Part shown: positions 10,185 through 16,631 of the stretch, in pieces | Position numbering within the stretch: the first letter of the stretch is position 1 | Layout: each line of letters begins with the position of its first letter | Origin: an uncultured Opitutia bacterium | GTDB lineage: Bacteria; Verrucomicrobiota; Verrucomicrobiia; Opitutales; Opitutaceae | Assembly (NCBI GenBank): GCA_903872505.1 | Contig: CAIQKV010000046.1 | Span: 1-59,191, forward strand | Length of the DNA: 59,191 bases | Reading direction: 5' to 3' | Program-made: the position numbers and the translations under genes | The notes under the pieces: model-generated | Databases searched by the model: none | What the model saw: only the letters and a program-made list of their open reading frames with translations | Told to the model about the DNA's origin: nothing

Positions 10185-10814
10185 ATGAGCGCGCATTTCT
10201 CCCGGATTTTATTCCTCTGGCTGGTCCTCGCCGCCGGCGGCCTGCGTGCCGCGGAGCCGCGCACGCTCGTGTTTTTCGGCGACAGCCTGACCGCCGGCTA
10301 CGGCCTCGACGACCCGGCCAGCGAGGCTTACCCGGCGCTGATCCAGCAAAAGCTCGACGCCGCCCGCCTCCCCTGGCGCGTGATCAACGCCGGCCTGAGC
10401 GGCGAGACGACCGCGGGCGGGCTCCGCCGCGTCGAGTGGACCCTGCGCTCGCCCGCCGATGTGTTCGTGCTCGCGCTCGGCGCCAACGACGGCCTCCGCG
10501 GCATTGAGCCGGCCGTTTCCCGCGCCAACCTCCAGGGCATCATCAACCGCGTGCGCGCCCGGTGCCCCGCCGCCGTGATCGTCCTCGCCGGCATGCAGAT
10601 GCCCCCGACCATGGGCGAACGCTACGCCCGGGAGTTCGCCGCCATCTACGCGGACGTCGCCCGGGAAAACCACCTCGCGCTCATCCCGTTCCTGCTCGCC
10701 GGCGTGGGCGACCAGGCGGAACTCAACCAGCCCGACGGCATCCACCCCACCGCCCGCGGCCACGCGGTCGTCGCCGAAAACGTGTGGTTGGTCCTGCGGC
10801 CGCTCCTGCGGTGA
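10185..10814 (+). CDS. tesA: SGNH/GDSL esterase, TesA-like
   Basis: Secreted (periplasmic) arylesterase, thioesterase or lysophospholipase of 209 residues. A signal peptide (about 1-23, ending GGLRAAEP) precedes the SGNH blocks: FFGDSLTAGYGL with nucleophile S34, a Gly in block II (NAGLSGETT), the Asn of LGANDGLRG, and the pair D184/H187 in PDGIHPTARGH. The length and motif spacing match E. coli TesA. It is divergent from the ybbA/ybbP-like pair, a conserved neighbourhood that suggests a joint role in envelope lipid handling. This link is inference. Confidence 0.9.
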   Translation: MSAHFSRILFLWLVLAAGGLRAAEPRTLVFFGDSLTAGYGLDDPASEAYPALIQQKLDAARLPWRVINAGLSGETTAGGLRRVEWTLRSPADVFVLALGANDGLRGIEPAVSRANLQGIINRVRARCPAAVIVLAGMQMPPTMGERYAREFAAIYADVARENHLALIPFLLAGVGDQAELNQPDGIHPTARGHAVVAENVWLVLRPLLR

Positions 10815-10890
10815 GGCGCGGCCCGGCACCGGAACAACCTTGCGCCAAGGCGCGATCCGGCATGGTCTGGGCGCTCAACTCCCATCCCCC

Positions 10891-11388
10891 ATGAAAAAAC
10901 TCTCCCTCTTCATCGCGGTGCTCGCCACCGCCTCGTTCGCCTTCGCTGGCGATGCCCCCGCGGCCGCCGCCCAGCCCAAGGCCGACGTCAAATGCGCCAT
11001 GCCGTGTTGCAAGGACGCCAAGGTCAGCTGCAAGGACTGCAAGACCTGCAACCCGGACAAGGCCAAGTGCGCGGCCAAGTGCGACAAGCCCTGCTGCAAG
11101 GACGCCAAGATCGCCTGCAAGGACTGCAAGGCTTGCTGCACCGACCAAGCCAAGTGCGCCGCCGACAAGGCCAAGTGCAACGTCGAGAAGGCGAAGTGCG
11201 AGAAGCCCTGCTGCAAGGACGCCAAGGTTGCCTGCAAGGACTGCAAGGCTTGCTGCGCCGACAAAGCCAAGTGCGATGCGGACAAGGCCAAGTGCAACGT
11301 CGAGAAGGCGAAGTGCGAGAAGCCCTGCTGCAAGGACGCCAAGGCCGCTCCCGCGAAGGTCGAGGCCAAGGACGCCCCGAAGAAATAA
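10891..11388 (+). CDS. Secreted cysteine-rich repeat protein, possible metal-binding or storage protein
   Basis: This is a 165-residue protein that I do not recognise. A clear signal peptide (MKKLSLFIAVLATASFAFA, cleavage before GDAP) is followed by a region with 28 cysteines and very many lysines. It is built from four rounds of PCCKDAK(V/I)xCKDCKxC joined by KAKC spacers; the last two full units are 39 residues (117 bp) each. The cysteines come as CC, CxxC and CxxxxxxC, recalling metallothionein-like or copper-binding exported proteins. Folding, metal ligation or disulphide cross-linking cannot be decided. The Ala/Lys-rich tail lacks cysteine. A strong terminator follows directly, so it is transcribed alone or as the last gene. 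Confidence 0.75.
   Translation: MKKLSLFIAVLATASFAFAGDAPAAAAQPKADVKCAMPCCKDAKVSCKDCKTCNPDKAKCAAKCDKPCCKDAKIACKDCKACCTDQAKCAADKAKCNVEKAKCEKPCCKDAKVACKDCKACCADKAKCDADKAKCNVEKAKCEKPCCKDAKAAPAKVEAKDAPKK
11011..11346 (+). repeat. Intragenic tandem repeat in the Cys-rich gene
   Basis: The segment starting AAGGACGCCAAG recurs at 11011, 11098, 11215 and 11332. The periods are 87, 117 and 117 bp (29, 39 and 39 codons). The last two units are nearly identical at DNA level, a sign of recent unit duplication. Confidence 0.85.
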
Positions 11389-11413
11389 GCGCGTTTTCCA
11401 GCGCTTGATCCCG

Positions 11414-11446
11414 AGCCCGTCCCCTTTGCGGAGACGGGCTTTTTTC
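11414..11446 (+). terminator. Rho-independent terminator
   Basis: A 7-bp stem (GCCCGTC at 11415-11421 with GACGGGC at 11433-11439) is followed by six T residues, 26 bases past the stop of the Cys-rich gene. A convergent gene ends at 11453. Confidence 0.85.
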
Positions 11447-11452
11447 CGCCCC

Positions 11453-13909
11453 CTAGCGGAGCAGCGCCTGGGCTTGGCGCACCAGCCCGATAAACTCGCC
11501 GCGGTAGCCGCCCGCATCGCTGTCCGTGCCGGCCTGCGCCCACGCCAGCACCTCGGCGAGCGTGCCGGTCCCCTTGTGCGGCGACTCGCGCAGGATCATC
11601 CCGAACTCCGCGACCGCCGCCGCAAACTTGAAGTCGGCGGTCGCCGCGGCGAACCGCGCGCCCGCGTCCACCAGCGCGAATTCGAGCTTCCGGCTGACCG
11701 CGCCGGCCGGCTCCTTGTAGCGCACCTTGAGTGTGAGCAGCTCACTTGATTTCGAATTTCCAATTTCCAATTTCGAATTTTCCGACGCCCGATACTTCAA
11801 TTCGTCCACCGCCGGCGTGGTCAGCGCGACCTTCCCCTCCGCCCCCACCGGCACGATCTCGTACAGCGCCGTCACGGTGTGCCCGGCGCCGATCTCGCCG
11901 GCGTCCACCGCGTCGTTGTTGAAGTCTTCCTTCTTCAGCAGCCGGTTTTCATAGCCGATGAGCCGGTAGCTCGCCACCAGCGCAGGATTGAACTCGACCT
12001 GCAGCTTCACGTCCTTGGCGATCGTCACCAGGGTGCCGTTGACCTGCTCGACCAGGAGTTTCTCCGCCTCGCGGCGCGTGTCGATGTAGCCGTAGTTGCC
12101 GTTGCCCTTGTCGGCCAGCTGCTCGAGCGTGGCGTCCTTGTAGTTGCCCATGCCGAAGCCGAGCACGGTGAGGAACACGCCCGACTTCGCCTTTTCCTCG
12201 ATCAGCCGCGTGAGCTCGCCCTCGCTCGTCACGCCGACGTTGAAATCGCCGTCAGTGCAGAGGATCACGCGGTTGAGCCCGCCCGTCACGAAGTTCGCCT
12301 TCGCGATGTCGTAGGCGAGCTGGATGCCCATCGCGCCGTTGGTCGAGCCGCCCGGCGTGAGCGCGTCGAGTGCGGCGAGGATCTCGCGCGACTTCGCCAC
12401 CGGGGTCGACGGCAGCGCCAGCCCGCTCGCGCCGGCATACACCACGATCGCCACGCGGTCGTCGGGCCGCAGCTTGGCGATGAGCAGCCGCATCGCCTCC
12501 TGCACCAGCGGGAGCTTGTTGGGCTCGTCCATCGAGCCCGAGACATCGAGCAGGAACACCAGGTTGGCCGCGGCGCGTTCCGCGGTGGAAACCTCGCGCC
12601 CCTTGAGCCCGATGCGCACCAGCCGGTGCGACGGCGCCCAGGGCGCCTCGGCCACTTCCATCGAGGCCGCAAAGGGTGCTCCGTCCTTCCCGCCCGCGGC
12701 CGGCGGCGCATAGCGGTACGGGAAATAGTTCACCAGCTCCTCGATCCGCACCGCGTCCGCCGGGGGCAGCTGGCCGTCGGCGAGAAACCGCCGCACATTG
12801 GCGTAGCTCGCCGTGTCGACGTCGATGGCGAACGTCGACAGCGGGTTGCCGGCGGCCTCCAGGAAGTCGTTGTCCCGCGAGTAGGCGTAGCCCTCGGTGT
12901 TAAATTCGGTCTTGGCGGCCGCGGGCGCCTGGACCGGGTCCGGCAGGTTCAGGCTCACGGTCCCACCCGCCATCCCGGCGTCCGCCCGGTCCGCAGCGAG
13001 CTGGGGGACGCGGCGCTCAGCCAGGCGCAGATCAACCCCGCCAAACGTGGCTCCCGCCGGGGCTTTCGCCTTCCGGTAAGCCTGGTTTTGCTCGCTGGCG
13101 GCCAGGCCGCCCGTGACGGACCCGACGGCCATCATGTTGAAATGTGTGGGGGAAGGCACGGCCGGCAGCGACGGCTTCGGCTCTTCCTTGAACCGCTGCG
13201 CCGGCGCCATGGTTTTCGCCATTTGCATTTCCTCATCCTTGCCGGCCCGCTCTTGCAGGCTGTCCGCCTGCAGCTGCCGGTTGGCATCGGCGGCCCCGCT
13301 CTGGAACAACTGGCTCTGCACCGTCACCGGCGCCGCGGCCACCACCACATCCGCCGCCCGGCCCGCGGACTCGTCGCGCTTCTTGTCCGACTGTTCCCGC
13401 CGCACCGATTTGGCCGCGGCGTCCAGCGCGCGGGACTGCGGCGCCTCATTCTTGGCCCCGGCCTCCAGGGCCGCGGACTGCAGGGTGAGCTCCAGGTAGC
13501 TCTTCTTTTCCGCCGGCACGTGCACCGGCGACCCGCGGTAGGCCACGAGCACGGCGAACGCCGCCGCCGCCAGCCCGCCGATCACGTAGTAAAGTTGCGG
13601 GAACTTGGGTTGCGGGAACTTGATCAGCTTACCCAGCGGGCCGCCATCGAGCTTCCGGGGGTCGCTGCCGGCGATAATTGCCGTACTCCGCAGCGGGCGC
13701 GCCACCGCCGCCGGCGGCACCATCGGCTCCGCGCCGAGGGCCGCCTCGAGGGATGCGGCCGTGGTGCGAATCTCGTCCACGGCGGCGCGCGCCGCGGGGT
13801 CGTCCCGCAGCGCGGCCTCGACCGCGGCGAGCTCCTCCCCCTCCAGTTCGCCGAGGGCAAAGGCGGTCAGACGGGGATCATCCGGGGAAATCTTGTGGGT
13901 CGTGGTCAT
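11453..13909 (-). CDS. YfbK-like VWA-domain protein with N-terminal anti-sigma-like region
   Basis: Membrane-anchored protein of 818 residues. The N-terminus (1-60, RLTAFALGELEGEELAAVEAAL) resembles the cytoplasmic part of anti-sigma factors but has no zinc ligands. One transmembrane helix lies at about 105-124. A long Ala/Gln-rich linker leads to the YfbK block STFAIDVDTASYANVRRFL (about 358-376) and a von Willebrand A domain with an intact MIDAS start DVSGS (455-459). A C-terminal YfbK-type domain ends in a YRGEFIGLVRQAQ motif. The gene starts 4 bases after the ECF sigma gene stops and must be co-transcribed with it. An in-frame AT-rich repeat adds NSKLEIGNSK near residue 715. The function is unknown; sensing or surface-adhesion control through the sigma factor is an inference. 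Confidence 0.85.
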   Translation of the reverse strand: MTTTHKISPDDPRLTAFALGELEGEELAAVEAALRDDPAARAAVDEIRTTAASLEAALGAEPMVPPAAVARPLRSTAIIAGSDPRKLDGGPLGKLIKFPQPKFPQLYYVIGGLAAAAFAVLVAYRGSPVHVPAEKKSYLELTLQSAALEAGAKNEAPQSRALDAAAKSVRREQSDKKRDESAGRAADVVVAAAPVTVQSQLFQSGAADANRQLQADSLQERAGKDEEMQMAKTMAPAQRFKEEPKPSLPAVPSPTHFNMMAVGSVTGGLAASEQNQAYRKAKAPAGATFGGVDLRLAERRVPQLAADRADAGMAGGTVSLNLPDPVQAPAAAKTEFNTEGYAYSRDNDFLEAAGNPLSTFAIDVDTASYANVRRFLADGQLPPADAVRIEELVNYFPYRYAPPAAGGKDGAPFAASMEVAEAPWAPSHRLVRIGLKGREVSTAERAAANLVFLLDVSGSMDEPNKLPLVQEAMRLLIAKLRPDDRVAIVVYAGASGLALPSTPVAKSREILAALDALTPGGSTNGAMGIQLAYDIAKANFVTGGLNRVILCTDGDFNVGVTSEGELTRLIEEKAKSGVFLTVLGFGMGNYKDATLEQLADKGNGNYGYIDTRREAEKLLVEQVNGTLVTIAKDVKLQVEFNPALVASYRLIGYENRLLKKEDFNNDAVDAGEIGAGHTVTALYEIVPVGAEGKVALTTPAVDELKYRASENSKLEIGNSKSSELLTLKVRYKEPAGAVSRKLEFALVDAGARFAAATADFKFAAAVAEFGMILRESPHKGTGTLAEVLAWAQAGTDSDAGGYRGEFIGLVRQAQALLR
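11748..11782 (-). repeat. AT-rich dispersed repeat inside the VWA gene
   Basis: Tandem GAAATTCGAAATT-like units, strikingly AT-rich within a gene of very high GC. In the coding frame it reads NSKLEIGNSK. Related copies lie at 17674-17706, 43750-43781 and 43886-43922. Confidence 0.75.
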
Positions 13910-13913
13910 GGGT

Positions 13914-14453
13914 CTAGGGCCGCTCGGCGGCGAATTCGCGGCGCAGTCGGGTCACCGCGGTGTGGATCAGGAAGCCGACGTTGGTCACCGACAGCTCGGT
14001 GATGCGCGCGATTTCCTTGTAGCTGAAACCGTTTTGGAACTTCAGGCGGACGACCTCCTGCTGGTTCGCCGGCAGCCGGTCGATCAGCCGCAGGACGGAG
14101 GCGTGCGTCTCGGCCGCCTCGAGGGCGCGGCCCGGCCGGGGATCCGCCGTGCCGGTGCGCTCCAGCTCGCCTTCCTCGAAGCGTCTCATGCGGTTCTCCT
14201 TCCGCAGGACATCGAACGCGCGGTTGCGGCAGACGGTGAACAGCCATTCCACCGCGTGCCCGTCGACCGCGGCGTCCGGCTGCGCCATGAACTTGACGAA
14301 CGCATCCTGCACGACGTCGCGCGCGCGGTCCGGGTCGCCGAGCAGGCGCGCGGCGTAGCGGGTGAGCGGAGCCTGTTGCTCCCGAAAGATGCGTTCCAGC
14401 AATCCGGTGTTTTCATGCGTCTGGGCCCGAGGTGTCGGGGGGTCGGTGGCCAT
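13914..14453 (-). CDS. ECF-type RNA polymerase sigma factor
   Basis: Sigma-70 family factor of 179 residues. Region 2 is at about 20-90 (LTRYAARLLGDPDRARDVVQDAFVKF, then WLFTVCRNRAFDVLRKE) and region 4 at about 118-170 (IDRLPANQQEVVRLKFQNGFSYKEIAR). The start at 14453 (MATDPP) is chosen because the longer frame adds 25 Pro/Lys-rich residues. The gene lies 4 bases before the YfbK-like gene, whose N-terminus resembles an anti-sigma region, so the two may form a regulatory pair. Its target promoters cannot be seen. Confidence 0.92.
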   Translation of the reverse strand: MATDPPTPRAQTHENTGLLERIFREQQAPLTRYAARLLGDPDRARDVVQDAFVKFMAQPDAAVDGHAVEWLFTVCRNRAFDVLRKENRMRRFEEGELERTGTADPRPGRALEAAETHASVLRLIDRLPANQQEVVRLKFQNGFSYKEIARITELSVTNVGFLIHTAVTRLRREFAAERP

Positions 14454-14620
14454 GAGGTTCTGCGGATTAGACGGACGCGCGGGGGATTTCTTAGGCCAGA
14501 GTTTCACGGGCCGGCCCGGCGGACGCAACGCCGGCCTGCGCCGGGCCGGCCCGCGCGGCCAATTCCCGCTTGCCAGCGGCGGGGCCCGGTCCTTTTCTCC
14601 GCACCGAACCCCGATCCTGC

Positions 14621-14686
14621 ATGCCGACCCGCGCCGACTACTCCCCCATTTACCTCGTCGCGCCCGCGGGCCCCTCGCTCACCTGA
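14621..14686 (+). CDS. Putative 21-residue leader peptide of the ABC exporter operon
   Basis: A short frame from ATG to TGA encodes MPTRADYSPIYLVAPAGPSLT. It stops 12 bases before the first of four interlocking stem segments that end in a terminator ahead of the ABC exporter genes. No strong ribosome-binding site is visible, and a weak promoter (TTGCCA at 14570, 17-base spacer, TTTTCT) can be drawn upstream. I propose that ribosome stalling near its end controls folding of the RNA. The peptide resembles nothing I know, and its translation is unproven. The rest of the 330-base gap (14454-14783) holds no other gene. Confidence 0.45.
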   Translation: MPTRADYSPIYLVAPAGPSLT

Positions 14687-14697
14687 GTCGAGTTCTC

Positions 14698-14768
14698 GCC
14701 CGCCGCATCGAGCGGGCCTCCTGGAAACCCGGTTTCCGCCAGCCCGCTCCCGCCCGAGCGGGTTTTTC
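14698..14768 (+). promoter_or_regulatory. Transcription attenuator with alternative hairpins
   Basis: Four segments can pair in mutually exclusive ways. Segment A GCCCGC (14698-14703) pairs with B GCGGGC (14712-14717). B in its longer form GAGCGGGC (14710-14717) pairs with C GCCCGCTC (14742-14749). C (14743-14749) pairs with D GAGCGGG (14756-14762), which is followed by TTTTT. C:D is an intrinsic terminator; B:C is an antiterminator carrying an inner perfect hairpin (GGAAACC/GGTTTCC, 14723-14737). A ribosome held at the leader stop would cover A and favour B:C, that is read-through into the exporter genes 17 bases on. Confidence 0.65.
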
Positions 14769-14783
14769 TTCGCCCAATTTTCC

Positions 14784-16628
14784 ATGTTTTCCCAACTCCA
14801 CGTCATCTGGTCGCTCCTGCGCGGACATCGGCTCCGCTATGCAGGCGCGCTCGGATGCCTCGTCCTCGTCACGATGTTCAACTACGGCGTACCGCTGGTG
14901 GGCAGCGCGACGATCGACTATGCCGTGGCGGGCAAGGCCGTCGGTCCCGGCACGCCCGTCCTCATCGCCGGGTTGCTGCACCTCCTCGGCGGCGCCGGCT
15001 CGCTGCGCGCCCACCTCTGGCTCGCGCCGCTCGCCATGGTCCTGCTCAGCGCCGCCGGCGGCCTCTTCAGCTATCTCAAGGGCTGGCAGGCCTCGCTCGC
15101 CAGCGACGGGATCGCGCGCCGGCTCAAGGACGAGCTCTACGACCACCTCAACCACCTGCCCGCGCGCTACCACGACCGCGCGGACACCGGCGACCTCGTG
15201 CAACGCTGCACCAGCGATGTCGAGACCGTCCGCCAGTTCCTCGCCGCCCAGGTCATGGAGATCGGCAACGCCCTCATCCTGGGCGCCACCGCGCTCCCCC
15301 TCCTGCTCTCGCTCAGCGTGCCGATGACGCTCGTGTCGTTCGCGCTGATCGGGCCGATCACGCTCTACGCGTACTTCTACTTCCGCCAGGTGAAGCATGT
15401 CTTCAAGTCGGTCGACGAAGCCGAGGGCGCGCTCACCGCCGTCATCCAGGAAAACCTCACCGGCATCCGCGTGGTGCGGGCGTTCGCGCGGCAGGAGTTC
15501 GAGCGCGGCAAGTTCGCCGTGCCCAACTCCCGCTACCGCGACCGCAGCCTGCGCCTGATGCGGCTCATGTCCTGGTACTGGTCGATCAGCGACCTGGTGG
15601 CCCTGAGCCAGATCGGGCTCACGCTGCTCGTCGGCGCGCACTGGATCGCCGAGGGCCGCCTGACGGTGGGCATGCTCTTCGCCTTTCTTTCCTACCTCGG
15701 CATCATGCTCTGGCCGGTCCGCCAGATGGGCCGCATCCTGACCGACCTCGGCAAGACCTCGGTCGCCCTCACCCGCATCGGGGAAATCCGCGCGGTGCCC
15801 CGCGAGTCCGAGCCCGCCGCGCAACCGAGCCTGATCGCGCTGCCCCTCTCCGGGCGCATCACCGTGCGCGACCTGCATTTTCACCACGCCACCGACCAGC
15901 TGGCGGTGGACGGCCGCGGCGCGCTCAACGGCATCAGCTTCGATGTCGCGCCGGGCGAGTCCCTCGCCATCCTCGGCCCCTCGGGCGCGGGGAAGAGCAC
16001 CCTCATGCACCTGCTGCTGCGGCTCTACGACTACTCCGCGGGCTCGATCCAGCTCGACGGCCGCGAGCTCGCGTCGCTCCCGCGCCCGTGGGTGCGCGGC
16101 CAGATCGGCGTGGTGATGCAGGAGCCGTTCCTCTTCTCCAAGACCCTGCGCGACAACCTCCGCCTCGGCCGCGGCGACGCGCCGGACAACGAGATTGAGG
16201 CCGCCGCCCGCGCCGCGTCGATCCACGACACGATCCTCTCCTTCGCCGAGGGCTATGCCACCGTCATCGGCGAGCGCGGCATCACGCTTTCTGGCGGCCA
16301 GCGCCAGCGCGTGGCCATCGCCCGCGCCGTCCTCAAGCGCCCGCCGTTGCTCATCCTCGACGACGCCATGAGCGCCATCGACGCCGAGACCGAGGCGCTC
16401 ATCCTCTCCGCCCTGCAGGAGCGCCGCGGCCGCGCCACGACCCTGGTCATCGCCCACCGCCTCTCGACCCTCGCCCACGCCGACCGGGTCATCGTGCTCG
16501 ACCACGGCCGCATCATCCAGACCGGCACCCACGCCGAGCTGGCCGCGCAGGACGGCCTCTACCGCCGGCTCTGGCAGATCCAGACCAGCGTGGAAACCGA
16601 TTATAAGTCGGAACTCAAACCCGCCTGA
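14784..16628 (+). CDS. Heterodimeric ABC exporter, subunit with degenerate catalytic site (BmrC/YheI-like)
   Basis: Inner-membrane half-transporter of 614 residues: six membrane helices (about 20-330) fused to a nucleotide-binding domain (about 355-600). Walker A GPSGAGKST (about 398-406) and signature LSGGQ (502-506) are intact. Walker B reads LLILDDAMSAID, with Asp527 where the catalytic Glu should be. This degenerate site is typical of one half of heterodimeric exporters such as BmrCD, TM287/288 or LmrCD; the partner follows 3 bases downstream with a normal Glu. These pumps usually export drugs or lipophilic compounds. The start at 14784 opens at the first helix (MFSQLHVIWSLLRGH). No strong ribosome-binding site is seen; the attenuator ends 16 bases upstream. 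Confidence 0.92.
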   Translation: MFSQLHVIWSLLRGHRLRYAGALGCLVLVTMFNYGVPLVGSATIDYAVAGKAVGPGTPVLIAGLLHLLGGAGSLRAHLWLAPLAMVLLSAAGGLFSYLKGWQASLASDGIARRLKDELYDHLNHLPARYHDRADTGDLVQRCTSDVETVRQFLAAQVMEIGNALILGATALPLLLSLSVPMTLVSFALIGPITLYAYFYFRQVKHVFKSVDEAEGALTAVIQENLTGIRVVRAFARQEFERGKFAVPNSRYRDRSLRLMRLMSWYWSISDLVALSQIGLTLLVGAHWIAEGRLTVGMLFAFLSYLGIMLWPVRQMGRILTDLGKTSVALTRIGEIRAVPRESEPAAQPSLIALPLSGRITVRDLHFHHATDQLAVDGRGALNGISFDVAPGESLAILGPSGAGKSTLMHLLLRLYDYSAGSIQLDGRELASLPRPWVRGQIGVVMQEPFLFSKTLRDNLRLGRGDAPDNEIEAAARAASIHDTILSFAEGYATVIGERGITLSGGQRQRVAIARAVLKRPPLLILDDAMSAIDAETEALILSALQERRGRATTLVIAHRLSTLAHADRVIVLDHGRIIQTGTHAELAAQDGLYRRLWQIQTSVETDYKSELKPA

Positions 16629-16631
16629 CCC

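Noticed and set aside
10875..11543. Long antisense frame over the Cys-rich gene with LQSLQATLASLQQ repeats
   Set aside because: It is the mirror of the tandem repeat on the other strand; the plus-strand frame has a signal peptide, a start in place and its own terminator.
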